Part shown: one piece after another, positions 45,676 through 55,480 of the stretch
How the letters are laid out: the number at the start of each line of letters is the position of its first letter
How positions within the stretch are numbered: the stretch's first letter is position 1
DNA from: Anolis sagrei
Taxonomy: Eukaryota; Chordata; Lepidosauria; Squamata; Anolidae
NCBI RefSeq assembly: GCF_037176765.1
Contig: NC_090026.1
Span: 130,267,752 to 130,331,751 of the forward strand
Length of the DNA stretch: 64,000 bases
Reading direction: 5' to 3'
Translations under genes and position numbers: made by a program
Notes under the pieces: generated by a model
The model's input: the letters and a program-made list of their open reading frames with translations, nothing else
Told to the model about the DNA's origin: nothing
Databases searched by the model: none

Positions 45676-48600
45676 AATATGGTCATCATCTTTATATTTA
45701 TCCCGCTTTCTTCCACTATTTGCAGCCAGTCCATTATATTACATTTCTAACAGAAGAAAGCAAACAAACAGAAAAATACACAACTTGTGAGTTTGGTAGT
45801 TGGTTAAATGTCCTTTGACCAGTATCTGGCCACTTGGAGTGCTTCCGGTGTTGCTGCAAGAAGGTCCTCCATTGTGCATGTCGCAGGGCTCAGGTTGCAT
45901 TGCAGCAGGTGGTCAATGGTTTGCTCTTCTCCGCACTCGCATGTCGTGGATCCCACTTTGTAGCCCCATTTCTGAAGGTTGGCTCTGCATCTCGTGGTGC
46001 CAGAGTGCAGTCTGTTCAGCACCTTCCAAGTCGCCCAGTCTTCTGTGTGCCCAGGAGGGAGTCTCTCATTTGGTATCAGCCATTGGTTGAGGTGCTGGGT
46101 TTGAGCCTGCCACTTTTGGACTCTCGCTTGCTGAGGTGTTCCAGCAAGTGTCTCTGTAGATCTTAGAAAACTATGTCTAGATTTAAGTCGTTGGTGTGCT
46201 GGCTGATACCCAAACAGGGGATGAGCTGGAGATGTCTCTGCCTTGGTCCTTTCACTATTGGCTGCTACTTCCCGGCGGATGTCAGGTGGTGCAATACCGG
46301 CTAAGGAGTGTAATTTCTCCAGTGGTATAGGGCGCAGACACCCCGTGATAATGCGGCATGTCTCATTAAGAGCCACATCCACTGTTTTAGTGTGGTGAGA
46401 TGTGTTCCACACTGGGCATGCATACTCAGCAGCAGAGTAGTAGAGCGCAAGGGCAGATGTCTTCACTGTATCTGGTTGTGATCCCCAGGTTGTGCCAGTC
46501 AGCTTTCGTATGATATTGTTTCTAGCACCCACATTTTGCTTGATGTTCAGGCAGTGCTTCTTGTAGGTCAGAGCACGGTCCAGAGTGACTCCCAGGTATT
46601 TGGGTGCGCTGCAATGCTCCCGTGGGATTCCTTCCCAGGTGATCTTCAGAGCTCGGGATGCTTCTCTGTTCTTGAGATGAAAGGCACATGTCTGTGTTTT
46701 AGATGGATTCAGGATCAGTTGGTTTTCCCTGTAATAGGCAGTAAGTAAGTTTCTTCCACTGAACTCACAACAGCTAACAATAAGATGACACAAGATAATC
46801 AAATTCAAAAACAAGGCAAATGCCTACAAATATGAATGTAAAACATTTTTAAGTATTAATATTTAATTGTAACATTTGGCATTTTATGGAATTTATCACA
46901 CTGATAAAAGAAAAAAACATTATTTACTATATAATCCAATAATTATTTGTGTATTATTATTTAAAACATTTATATTCTGCCTTTCCCACCCCGAAGGGGA
47001 CTCAGGGCATAGCATCTATATATATAAAAAGAGAAAGGGCGTCCAACAGGACAGCAAAACTCAAAAAAAAAAACCGACGAAAATTTACCAAATTTACCAT
47101 GCACATACCTCAACCCACAAGGTATGCACAAATCGATTCAAAATTCTAAACAACATTAAAACACACAATTAGACAAAACAACTAAGCATGTGCAATGGCG
47201 CCCCGCCGCAAGTCCCCGGCGCGCGCACATGGCCAGCCGGCCAACGCACCCTCCGCGCAAGCCACGCTCCCATCCTCCGTCACTCCGCCCCTACCCTCCC
47301 ATACACCCTTTTTCCAACGCACCCTCCATTCACGCCACGCCCCCCACGTTCACGACATGCCCCTACCCTCCCCCACCCCACCTCTAAATCCATCCCTCCT
47401 CCCCCTCCTTCTTCCCCCGGCCACGCCCCCCACAGAAGAAAGGAGAGAAGGAGGGAGAGAAGAAGGGAAAGAAGGAGGCAAGGAAAGAAAGAAGGAAAGA
47501 AAGAAAGGTAAAGAAGGAAGGAAGGAGAGAAGGAAGGAGAGAAAGTGTGAGAGAAGAAGGGAAAGAAGGAGAGAAGGAAGGAAAAAAAGAAGGGTAAAGA
47601 AGGAAGGAAGGAGAGAAGGAGGAAGAGAAGGAGGGAGAGAAAGAGGGAAGGAAAGAAGGAATTTCCCATATAATTTCCACTATTGCTGACCAGGCATATA
47701 GCCGGGGGGGGGGAGGGGGGGCTTGGGGGGCTTCAGCCCCCCCCCCCCTCCGAAATTCTCATGATGGTCCGCGAAAAGGCCTTACTGGTGCATTATTTAA
47801 ACTGTTATGTTTATTCATATCATGCTCTGATCACCATACTCAATATATCCCATATGCATGGGGGTATTGGGGTAACGATACAAAAGGTTTGCTAGGGTAG
47901 ACCCTCTTTCACTCAGACTCAGACCCCCCCCCCGAAACAAACTCAGCCCCCCCCCCCCGAATCAAAATCCTGGCTACGGGCCTGGGCACTGTCCATACAA
48001 AATATTGAAATAGTTGGAAGGTATGGATAAGAATGGAATGATGGGGGTTGCAGTCCAAAATATATATCCCAGGTCAAGAAGAATGGGTCTCAACCCCAAC
48101 TAATGCTTCTCTTCCCCAGGCAGTGAAGGACTGCTCCGCTGAAGTCTCCATTCTCAACTTCATGCAAGATTCCCCTTTGACCTCCGTGAAATGCCAGGTG
48201 AGAGGCCTTTTCCAACAGCGAAAGGAGACCAGCCAAGACATCTGGACTCTAGAGAGATGTTGGCTTTTGCTTCCTTAAGTGATCATTGGTTTTTCTTCTT
48301 GAGTGGCCTTGTTTTGACTTCAAAGAGTCATTGTCACTAAGTAATGTAAACATGTTGTTTTCCACCAAGAGTTTGTCTCTAGCCATGTCAACAGTACAGC
48401 AACTTTTAATTACAGTTCATGAATTCAGTAGTTTTCCAGGCCTCATTTCTTCAGATGACATCTTTATATATTGTCGAAGGCTTTCATGGCCGGAATCACT
48501 GGGTTGTTGTAGGTTTTTTCGGGCTATATGGCCATGTTCTAGAGGCATTTTCTCCTGACGTTTCGCCTGCATCTGTGGCAAGCATCCTCAGAGGTATATA

Positions 48601-49730
48601 TAGGTTCCAATCATGCAGCTTTCACACAATTTCATTCAATCCACATATCATAGTTATCCATCACACTGAGTAATTGGTAGGAAAAATAAGGCCGTATTCT
48701 ACATTGTGTAGGGCTGAGTTAGAACTGGTCATTTTCAAAGGCTTGTTGAAACCACTAAGTCTTCAAGCTCTTACAAAAGGAGGGGAGCGATGGGGCCTGT
48801 CTTATTTCCCTTGGAAGGGTGTTCCAGAGACGAGGGGGCCACCACCGAGAAGGCCCTCCTTCTCGTCCCCACCAACCGCACTTGAGACGGTAGTGGGACC
48901 GAGAGGAGGGCCTCCCCGGAAGATCTTAGAGCTTGTGCCGGTTCATAGAAGGAGATGCGATCGCAGAGATAGGCAGGTCCCGAACTGTTTAGGGCTTTAT
49001 AGGTCATGACATGGACTCAGCAACTTATCGGCAGCCAATGAAGCTGTTTTAATAGGGGTGTTGTATGCTCCCGATAGTTTGCTCCAGTAAGGAGCCTGGC
49101 TGCCGCCCGTTGTACCAATCCAAACTTCCAGGCCATCTTCAAGGGCAGCCCCACATAGAGCGTACTGCAGTAGTCCAGTTTGGATGTAACCAAGGCATGG
49201 ACCACCCTGGTCAAGTCAGACTTTATGAGGTATGGTCGCAGCTGGCACACAAGTTTGAGTTGTGCAAAGGCCCTCCTGGCCACCGCTGACACCTGAGCAT
49301 CAGGCTAAATAATATCCACAAGGAGCTCTGCTGCAAACAATTCAGGTCTTGCAAAGCCATCCTGTCCTTAACTGAACACTATTGCAGTCTTCTCCTTTTC
49401 CTTCTCCTTTCCATTCCATGCTGCGTTCTTGTCTTTTGCATTGAGCCATGCCATCACATGATGTGTCCACACACAGTATGATGGCCTCAGTTGAGTGGCA
49501 TTGCCTTCAAGGCTCAGGCTTGACTTGCTCTCGGATGTATTGATTTATTGAGATCTTTCTTGCTTCTTGCTTCCTCCTGTTCCTTTTAGCGGGCTTCTTC
49601 CGGTGGACGGAAAACGAAATCCAGCTCCCGGCCCGAAGCAGTGAAGGCACCAAACCCTCGAATGGATGCGGAGCCCTATTTCCCATCGTCCTTTTCCACC
49701 GCAGCCCTGAAAGCCATTGAAGGAAAATAA
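35106..49730 (+). CDS. Cathelicidin-family antimicrobial precursor (4 exons, 176 aa)
   Basis: Four exons (204, 108, 78 and 141 bp) with phase-0 GT-AG introns give 176 aa. This is the standard cathelicidin plan: signal peptide and first half of the cystatin-like domain in exon 1, rest of the domain in exons 2-3, mature peptide in exon 4. The four conserved Cys fall at 87, 98, 109 and 129, and [10 protein letters not shown] plus NGAVKDC match the family core. Cathelicidins are stored or secreted and release a C-terminal peptide after proteolysis. The ~14.6-kb span is large for the family and is due to repeats in introns 1 and 2. It lies about 10.6 kb downstream of KLHL18 in the same orientation, the synteny I recall for bird cathelicidins. 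The C-terminal peptide is atypical (see exon 4). Confidence 0.87.
35330..35460 (-). mobile_element. Penelope-like end fragment in cathelicidin intron 1
   Basis: CCAAAGGCTTTCATGACCAG to GTGGCTATTCGCATCCTCAG, 20 bp after the exon-1 donor. Confidence 0.6.
35472..36235. repeat. 369-bp tandem duplication
   Basis: CATATCTCTCCATATGAACC at 35472 and CATATCTCTTCATATGAACC at 35841 head two units ending TCAACACCAATCAAGAAGAA. Each joins an L2 scrap to a second repeat, which also occurs reversed at 55260-55440. Confidence 0.85.
36310..36710 (+). repeat. (ATT)n microsatellites, three blocks
   Basis: ATT runs at about 36313-36342, 36578-36620 and 36667-36707. Confidence 0.95.
36750..37070 (+). mobile_element. 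Penelope-like element terminal region
   Basis: AACACCTCCCAACAAAGGAT, CAACATTCACACTTGCCTCC and GTGGGCGAAACATCAGGAGA follow the order of the copy at 12838, with an expanded (TG)n at 36911. Confidence 0.65.
37071..37540. other. No recognisable gene or repeat
   Basis: Cathelicidin intron 1 sequence without identifiable content. Confidence 0.3.
37545..38535. repeat. Composite array: BovB 3' ends alternating with (TATAA)n / (ATAAC)n
   Basis: Four units, each TATGGCAAGATGGATGGATG or a part of it with GGAGCTGGGGGTGGTGACGG (BovB ORF2 end), separated by ATAAC (37611-37690) or TATAA blocks (38037-38087, 38278-38349, 38494-38532). It grew as a higher-order tandem. Confidence 0.85.
38580..38738 (+). mobile_element. 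CR1 3' end
   Basis: GTGGAGGCTCCTTCTTTGGA to the ATTCTATG tail. Confidence 0.9.
38990..40385 (+). repeat. (TCTA)n microsatellite, ~1.2 kb, with a nested MITE
   Basis: TCTA runs broken by regular CTACTCTATCTACCATCTAT variants give a higher-order pattern. A MITE interrupts it at about 39095-39316. Confidence 0.97.
39095..39316. mobile_element. Palindromic MITE inside the microsatellite
   Basis: Arms GGTTCTAAAGTACTTACAAA and TTTGTAAGTACTTTAGAACT are inverted for about 75 bp, with a short AT-rich loop. Confidence 0.85.
40400..40507 (+). CDS. Cathelicidin exon 2: cystatin-like core
   Basis: Thirty-six codons after TTTTTGTCCCCAAAG read [20 protein letters not shown] onward to KYKTNG, ending in phase 0 before GTGAGT. 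The 108-bp size is usual for this exon. NFTVKETHC and the paired Cys 11 residues later are diagnostic. A ~1.4-kb TCTA microsatellite ends about 15-20 bp upstream of the acceptor. Confidence 0.88.
40549..41291 (+). mobile_element. Complete hAT non-autonomous element, 743 bp
   Basis: CAGCGTTTCTCAACC and GGTTGAGAAACACTG ends with a perfect AGTTAGTA target duplication. It starts 41 bp after the cathelicidin exon 2 donor. Confidence 0.92.
41340..41500 (+). repeat. (AAT)n microsatellites, two blocks
   Basis: AAT runs at about 41358-41399 and 41457-41495. Confidence 0.95.
41764..43165 (-). mobile_element. CR1 LINE, longest copy
   Basis: Minus frames cover [40 protein letters not shown], then [20 protein letters not shown] to DGHLSGVI. 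It includes RT motifs and a 3' end. A few frame breaks. Confidence 0.92.
43370..44275 (+). mobile_element. L2-type LINE ORF2 C-terminus and 3' tail
   Basis: Open 235 codons: [54 protein letters not shown]. Tail TATAGAAATAAAGTAAATAA. Confidence 0.88.
44305..44727 (-). other. Possible terminal exon and 3' UTR of the antisense transcript
   Basis: Minus-strand sequence here is free of recognised repeats and ends at AATAAA (plus 44329-44334). A short open frame ends with [20 protein letters not shown] and a stop at 44582. Upstream it runs straight into a purine microsatellite, so no good acceptor is visible. It could be the last exon of the gene suggested by 45029-45189, or unrelated. Confidence 0.25.
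44329..44334 (-). terminator. Poly(A) signal AATAAA on minus strand
   Basis: Canonical AATAAA read on the minus strand in TTCAATAAAGTTCATGAAGC. It follows about 250 bp of non-repetitive sequence, and the L2 copy begins just beyond it. A cleavage site near 44305-44315 is likely if it is used. Confidence 0.4.
45029..45189 (-). CDS. Candidate internal exon of an unknown antisense gene
   Basis: On the minus strand a long T-rich tract ends in TTCTTACAG at 45190, and 161 bp later comes GAG|GTAAGTATG, a near-consensus donor (exon ends at 45029). One frame is open throughout: two bases complete a codon, then 53 codons including [20 protein letters not shown] and [18 protein letters not shown]. The peptide looks helical, with two N-x-S sites (NLS, NVS) and one Cys. 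I do not recognise the family. It sits inside cathelicidin intron 2. Partner exons are not firmly placed, although a poly(A) signal lies 700 bp downstream. Confidence 0.4.
45637..45672 (+). repeat. (ATT)n microsatellite
   Basis: Twelve ATT units. Confidence 0.95.
45731..46745 (-). mobile_element. LINE, C-terminal half (same family as 32712-34410)
   Basis: About 310 open codons: [57 protein letters not shown], and a Cys-rich [20 protein letters not shown] near the end. Younger than its sister. Confidence 0.88.
46955..47690 (+). mobile_element. LINE-tail repeat followed by Helitron-like sequence
   Basis: 46960-47010 is CTTTCCCACCCCGAAGGGGA. At 47019 TCTATATATATAAAAAGAGA starts a Helitron-like 5' end; a GC-rich part (47190-47430) and a ~250-bp GAAG tract follow. 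The right end is not clear. Confidence 0.5.
47691..47986. mobile_element. MITE with G/C homopolymer arms
   Basis: CAGGCATATAGCC and GGCTACGGGCCTG are inverted ends. Inside, long G runs near the left oppose C runs on the right, giving strong fold-back. Confidence 0.6.
48120..48197 (+). CDS. Cathelicidin exon 3: end of prodomain
   Basis: Twenty-six codons after TTCTCTTCCCCAG read [20 protein letters not shown] onward to VKCQ, in phase 0 on both sides before GTGAGA. The two Cys form the second disulfide of the cathelin domain. Confidence 0.87.
48470..48605 (-). mobile_element. Penelope-like end fragment in cathelicidin intron 3
   Basis: CGAAGGCTTTCATGGCCGGA to GCATCTGTGGCAAGCATCCT, close to the family consensus. 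Confidence 0.65.
48680..49310 (-). mobile_element. L2-type LINE C-terminus
   Basis: Minus frames [20 protein letters not shown] and [20 protein letters not shown] match the copy at 43370. Confidence 0.88.
49590..49730 (+). CDS. Cathelicidin exon 4: C-terminal (mature) peptide
   Basis: Forty-six codons plus TAA follow TGTTCCTTTTAG. The peptide starts [18 protein letters not shown] and ends [10 protein letters not shown]. It has nine Lys/Arg against four Asp/Glu (about +5), most of the positive charge in its first half. It is rich in Ser, Pro and Gly and shows no long amphipathic helix, no Cys and no repeated Lys-Phe motif, unlike the strongly helical elapid cathelicidins. The only Val, at position 18 of the exon, is a possible elastase site. 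No AATAAA is seen before the Helitron at 49866. Confidence 0.78.
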   Translation, partial: RASSGGRKTKSSSRPEAVKAPNPRMDAEPYFPSSFSTAALKAIEGK

Positions 49731-49865
49731 CGGCACGATGGATCCCCTTCCAAACAAGAGGCATTTGCGTTGCTATTACCAACCCCTTGCAAAGCTGGGG
49801 CTTCAACGCATAACACTTTGCTATAGCCTTATCTGACTCATCATATTGCTAAATATTATTGCTTA

Positions 49866-50499
49866 CTAGCTGTGCCCGCCACGCGTTGCTCTGGCCAGCC
49901 TTCCCTCCCTCTTTCTCTCCTCCTTTCTTTCTCTCCTTCCTTCTCTTAGTCTTACCTTCCTTCCTTCCTTTTCTTTCCCTTCCTCTTTCTCCTCATTCTT
50001 CCTTCTCTACCTATTCTTGGACCTATTCTCCTCCTGATCAGTCTATCTACCTACCTATCTATTTCTATCTAATCTATCTGTCTGGAGGATTGCTGGGAGT
50101 TGCAATCCAGGATTAGGAAATTGGAAATATGCAGGAATTGGGGTCCTCTCGAAAAATCCAAGGAGAAGAAAGCTTACAGTTTGGAAGCAGTGCATTTGGA
50201 TCATCCTCCTCTCCTAAAGGGTCTAGGGGATGCTGGGATCTGTAGTCCAGAAGAGAGTGTGTATATGTTATGGTTTGTTTTGTTTGTCAGGGGGAGTTGT
50301 TTTTGCACATGCGCTGCAGCGTCTTTTTGCTTTTTTGGCCTTTTAAGTCCCTTCTGTTGTGTTTTTCAGTGTTTTTTATGAGTGATGGTCACTCGTTGGC
50401 CTGGCAGGTATGTTTGGTCCAAATTTGGTGTCAATTCATCCAGTGGTTTTTGAATTATGTTAATCCCACAAACGAACATTACATTTTTATTTATATAGA
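49866..50499 (-). mobile_element. Helitron
   Basis: Reverse ends CTAGCTGTGCCCGCCACGCG and TTTATTTATATAGA; hairpin GCCACGCGTTGCTCTGGC. It has a pyrimidine tract inside. It lies 136 bp after the cathelicidin stop. Confidence 0.8.
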
Positions 50500-50539
50500 T
50501 TCATGCTATCTACTTTTCTTTACTGTATTGGGTGGGAAC

Positions 50540-50990
50540 TAAAAGGTGTTTGTTTTTAACTGCAGCAGGAATTGGTTTATTGTCATATTCTCAGCCAGCA
50601 TTGGGAATATTATATCAGCTCTATGCTTTGGAAGAAACAACTGCAGCATGGGTTTCCCTAAGCATGTTTCCAAAATCATCTGTCTGCCACAAGGGAGTGG
50701 TGTAGACCAAGACTGAAGGCAATAACAGAAGGTTAGTTTGCTTTCAGGCCTGAAAGGATGTCTGGTACAGAGTCTCCGCTCTAAAGAGAATCCGGCATAA
50801 CCACACAGTACAGTGCAAGACATTTGATCTCTCTTGGCAGCCATTCAAAAAACCTACTCCCTCCCCTGATTGTCTGGGGAATGGCCAAGCTAGGATCCAA
50901 GCTGTCATTGGCTGGGGACTCCCTGTGGGTGGAGTCTCCCTTGTGGCATGAAAAATTGAGAGTTTCCATGAAAAATTGAGAGTTTCCATG
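50540..50990 (-). mobile_element. Possible solo-LTR-like fossil
   Basis: Minus strand has AGCCAATGACAGC, a TTTAGAGC start-like zone and CAATAAACC at its end, spaced like an LTR. Family and edges are uncertain. Confidence 0.25.
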
Positions 50991-51109
50991 TGTGTGTTTT
51001 TTTTTAAAAAAACTGGAGCTGTTCAAAGTGCTGCCCAGGCTGTGCCTTAATCATAAGGTTTGCGACAATGCAAAAAGATTACACTAGGTTTAAATATAAC
51101 AATGAACCA

Positions 51110-51377
51110 TTTTGTATTTTGAGACCACCACAAAGAAATAGATGAAATTGTAGCTATAACTTTTATTTTCTTTATTCTTATAATTTTTCACATATATACA
51201 TATATCTCTCATATTTTTTTTATTTTTCTGTTCTCCTTTTCCTCACTTTCTCTCCCTCTTTTTTCTTTTATCTTTCTTCTCTTTTCTCGATTTTTCTCTT
51301 CTTTTAGAACATAGTTTGTAACCAGTTCTGTATAATAAGTATGTCTTTAATAAAAAAATTATTGAAAAAAAGAAGAG
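51110..51377 (+). mobile_element. L1-type 3' tail
   Basis: A pyrimidine-rich stretch ends AAGTATGTCTTTAATAAAAA and A-rich sequence, as in L1 3' UTRs. Confidence 0.4.
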
Positions 51378-51410
51378 ATTACACTATGCAACAAACTTTG
51401 ATTTTTTTTC

Positions 51411-51510
51411 CTGTTCCTGGATTGAAAGTGTTATTTCCTATTTAATTGTGCAGTCCTTACTTTGAAAGTAGTTGTTCTCCTCCAGAAACTTTTTTGTGGC
51501 TGAGGCTGGG
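51411..51510 (+). repeat. Interspersed repeat, also at 52788-52890
   Basis: CTGTTCCTGGATTGAAAGTG and ACTTTGAAAGTAGTTGTTCT recur with few changes at 52788. Family unknown. Confidence 0.6.
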
Positions 51511-51530
51511 GCTATTATTTCCTTCATTGG

Positions 51531-51791
51531 TTTTTTTTTTGGTCATGTCAGGAGTGACTGCAAGTCGCTTCTGGTGTGAGAGAATTGGCCGTCTGCAAAG
51601 ACGTTGCCCAGGGGAAGCCCGGATGATATGATGTTCTTATCATCCTTGTGGGAGGCTTCTCTCATGTCCCCATATGAGGAGCTGGAGCTGATAGAGGGAG
51701 CTCATCTGCCTCTCCCTGGATTCGAACCTGTAACCTGTCGGTTTGTAGTCCTGCCAGCATAGGGGTTTAACCCACTGCACCACCGGGGGCT
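51531..51791 (-). mobile_element. tRNA-derived SINE with 10-bp target duplication
   Basis: Minus strand: GGTGGTGCAGTGGGTTAAAC (A box), ACAGGTTCGAATCCAGGG (B box), 3' CACTCCTGACATGACC then A-run. Flanks CCTTCATTGG are identical. The 3' end resembles the LINE tail at 32712. Confidence 0.92.
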
Positions 51792-51801
51792 CCTTCATTG
51801 G

Positions 51802-52560
51802 TAAGTTTCCATATTTGGTGTCCTCTGCAAACTTGATCAGCCTGCCCTCTAAACATTCACCCAAGTCATTAATGAAGATGTTGAACAGGACTGGGCCCAG
51901 CACCAACCCCTCTTCATGGCACTCCACTTGTCACTGACTTTCTTCCGAAGAGACATATAAGAGATAACATCAGAACAATACTAAATGCCATAGAATATTA
52001 TGAGAAGAGTCAACAGAAGGAAATAGCCTTATTGTTTTTAGATGCTGAAAAGGCATTTGATAACATCAATTGGAACTTTGTAACTATGGTATTAAAGGAA
52101 ATGGACACTGGATATTACTTCATAAATGCGATAAAATCAATATACCCAAAAAAAGCTGAAATAATAATAAATGGACAGCAATCAATGAACATCCCGATAA
52201 ATAAAGGAACAAGGCAGGGCTGTCTTCTCTCCCTATTATTGTTCATATTAGTATTAACTAACCTGAGAAGAAACAAAGACTTGAAAGGTCTAAAAACAAA
52301 GAAACAGACTTATAAAGTCCATGTATTTGCGGATGACATTGTATGTATTATGGAAGACCCCGCTCTAACAAATAAATAAATGGTGGCAGGAAATTAATAA
52401 AGATGTTGAACAGGACTGGGCCCAGAACCAAACCCTCTTCATGGCACTCCACTCATCACTTCTTTCCAGGGTGAAAAAAAGGAACCATTGGGGAGAACCA
52501 CCCTTTGGGTTCGGTCGTTTCAGCAATTCCAGATCCTGTAGTGTTCCTGGCCTATAAGAA
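51802..52560 (-). mobile_element. Two CR1 RT fragments flanking an L1 RT fragment
   Basis: 51802-51945 and 52395-52560 both contain AAGATGTTGAACAGGACTGG (reversed CR1). Between them, on the plus strand, 51946-52380 reads LLFLDAEKAFDNINWNFVTM and VHVFADDIVCIMED, the L1 RT core. Confidence 0.8.
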
Positions 52561-53185
52561 GGGTGTTCTCCCCTTCAATCCACTTGGCCCCACTCCCTTG
52601 GAGGCTGACGCTTTGTGACGCTGTGCAAGCCACAGTTCTCAGTGTTCCCCTTCCTATGGAAGAGCCTTGCACCCTGTGTTTTGTTTCCACCTGGCTGTTA
52701 ATCCATTCAAGCTGCTGACGTTGATGTTCCCCTCCCTATGGATCCCTTTTTTGTGGGTCCATTTCTAGGCCACAACATTTGAAAAATATCCTGTTCCTGG
52801 TTTGAAAGTGTTATTTCCTGTTTCATTGTGGGGTCCTTACTTTGAAAGTAGTTGTTCTACTCCAGACATTTTGTTTTTGTGGCTGTCACAAACTAGATTG
52901 AATTGGTTGAGATTCAATAAAATGTTCGTTGGAAAACTAGAGCAAAATGTGCTGCAGGATGATGTGCCTCCCACAAAGACAAAGTTTTGGCAGTTTAATG
53001 AACTTTTCCCATGTTTATATGCTCAAACCAATTAGGGAATGACATTTATAATCCAGGAACAAAAATTGTGTTACAGGGTGTCATTGCACAACACTGTTTT
53101 AGTTTCCAGACTATGCCATGAGTCATTCTATGCTTAGCCTCATGCAGCCTCACCACTTTGTGTCTCTTTATGAGAAGGTGGGCAT
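52561..53185. other. Mostly unassigned
   Basis: Apart from the repeat at 52788-52890 there is nothing I can name. Confidence 0.3.
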
Positions 53186-53188
53186 AAA

Positions 53189-53195
53189 TCAATGC

Positions 53196-53234
<39 letters not shown>

Positions 53235-53235
53235 T
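53189..53235 (+). repeat. (AAT)n microsatellite
   Basis: About 15 AAT units. Confidence 0.95.
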
Positions 53236-53287
53236 CCTCATTGGTCTTGAATAATGTCTTGAGAGGGCTGGAATCAACTTTTGATCA

Positions 53288-55022
53288 ATTCCTTCCCTTC
53301 TCAACCTTGGGGTCGGGACCCCTGGAGGAGGTCACGAGGGGGTTTCAGAGGGGTCGCCAAAGACCACCAAAAAACATATATTTTTGATGGTCTAAGGAAT
53401 CCCTTTAGTAGAGAATGCTGAAGATCTCTCCACCTGTCCTTCTCTTCCTTTTTGGAAACAGACGGTGAACCCTCTCACCAAAATTCCTCCTCTGCTGTGA
53501 TTGGCCAGCCTCTCAGCCAAGGGGAAGGCTGTTTATGAGACTCCAAGCAGAGAGGGGAGAGCAGGTGTGCTCAGAGCATGGCAGTGTAGTGCGCATGTAC
53601 AGGCAAAGGAGAGCATGCGAGGTTGGAGGGAGGCTTGCGCCAGCAAGGGGCTTCTGAGTGGGAAGTTTGGGCCAATTCTATTGTTGGTGGGGTTCAGAAT
53701 GCTCTCTGATTGTATGTGAACTATACATCCCAGAAACTATACATCCCAGCAACTCCCAAATGTCAAGGTCTCCCCCCCCCCCCCCCCCCACAAAGACTAC
53801 CAGTGTTGACATTTGAGCATATTGAGTATTCGTGCCATGTTGGTCCAGATTCATAATTGTTTGAGTCCACAGTGTTCTCTGGATATAGGTGAACTACAAC
53901 TTCAAAACTCAAGGTCAATACCCACCAAACCATTCAAGTATTTTCAGTTGGTCATAGGAGTTCTGTGTGCCAAGTTTGGTTCAATTCCATCATTGGTGGG
54001 GTTCAGAATGCTCTTTGATTGTAGATGAACTATACATCCCAACAACTACAACTCCCAAATGTCAAGGTCTTTTCACCCCAAACACCACCAGTGTTGACAT
54101 TTGAGCATACTGAGTATTCGTGCCAAGTTTGGTCCAGATCCATCATTGTTTGAGTCCACAGTGCTCTCTGGATATAGGTGAACTACAACTCCAAAACTCA
54201 AGGTCAATACCCACCAAACCATTCAAGTATTTTCTGTTGATCATGGGAGTTCTGCGTGCCAAGTTTGGTTCAATTCCATCGTTGGTGGAGTTCAGAATGT
54301 TCTTTGATTGTAGATGAACTATACATCCCAGCAACTGTTGTTTTTTTTAACTGCTTGTATTGTTGTGATTATGCTTGTATTGTTGTTTTTGGGCTCGGCC
54401 TCATGTAAGCTACACCAAGTCCCTTGGGGAGATGGTAGCGGGGTACAAATAAAGTTAATAAATAAATAAAATAATAAACTACAACTCCCAAATGTCAAGG
54501 TCTTTTCCCCCCAAACACCACCAGTGTTGACATTTGGGCAGATTAAATATTTGTGCCAAGTTTGGTCCAGATCCATCATTGTTTGAGTCCACAGTGCTCT
54601 CTGCATGTAGGTGAACTACAATTCCAAAACTCAAGGTCAATGTCCACCAAACTCTTCCAGTATTTTCTGTTGCTCATGGGAGTCCTGTGTGCAAGTTTGG
54701 TTCAATTCCATCCTTGGTGGAGTTCTGAATGCTCTTTGATTGTAGGTGAATTATAAATCCCAGCAACTACAACTCCCAGATGACAAAAATCAATCTCCCC
54801 CCAACCCCACCAGTATTCAAATTTGAGCGTATTGGGGATTTGTGCCAAATTTGGTCCAATGAATGAAAATACATCCTGTATATCAGATATTTACATTACA
54901 ATTCAGAACAGTAGCAGAATTACAGTTGTGAAGTAGCAATGAAAATAATGTTATGGTTGGGGGTCACCACAACATGAGGAACTGTATTAAGGGGTCCCGG
55001 CATTAGGAAGGTTGGGAACCAC
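53288..55022 (+). mobile_element. hAT element with internal ~300-bp tandem units
   Basis: Left CTCAACCTTGGGGTCGGGAC, right GAAGGTTGGGAACCACTG. The internal unit with TTGAGCATATTGAGTATTCG starts near 53813, 54112 and 54540. A LINE tail (54330-54475) and a C-run (53768) are nested. Confidence 0.8.
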
Positions 55023-55029
55023 TGCTGTA

Positions 55030-55480
55030 TGGACTCTACTGGGTCTGTGGGTGTTGTGATTACTAGATTGCTTCTGCTTTTCTGCCAGGATGCCCTTAAT
55101 TATCCATGCTTGTATGATTAAGAGCAACACAGCGTTAATTCTACAGTGTCAATGAATCCCGAGAGAAACCAGTTCAATGCTAAGAAAAGGTGGCAAGCCT
55201 GTTTGTTTGTTTAAAAAATGCAATACAATTGTTTGGTTTGCTCCATAGATACATAAATAAATACTGTTCCAATTCTTATCAGAGTTTACTTTTCAGCTCT
55301 TATTGGCAACTTTTAATTACAGTCCAGCAAGCAGGTAGTGAGTCATTGCAGGCCTGGGTCTTTTACTGGTGTTTCCAAAATTATTAGCTCCATACATCCT
55401 TCCATTCTTCCATCCATTCCCACACATCATATTAAATCCACATGTATAAAATCTGCACATTAATTTCTAGTAACACCAGA
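55030..55480. other. Unassigned, with a repeat shared with cathelicidin intron 1
   Basis: 55260-55440 is the reverse of the repeat in 35630-36230 (TTATCAGAGTTTACTTTTCA). Confidence 0.5.

Noticed and set aside
45804-46814. 336-codon frame as a host gene
   Set aside because: Non-LTR retrotransposon ORF with a second copy at 32712-34410.
51700-51791. tRNA gene from the A and B boxes
   Set aside because: Part of a SINE with A-tail and target duplication; no full cloverleaf or terminator.
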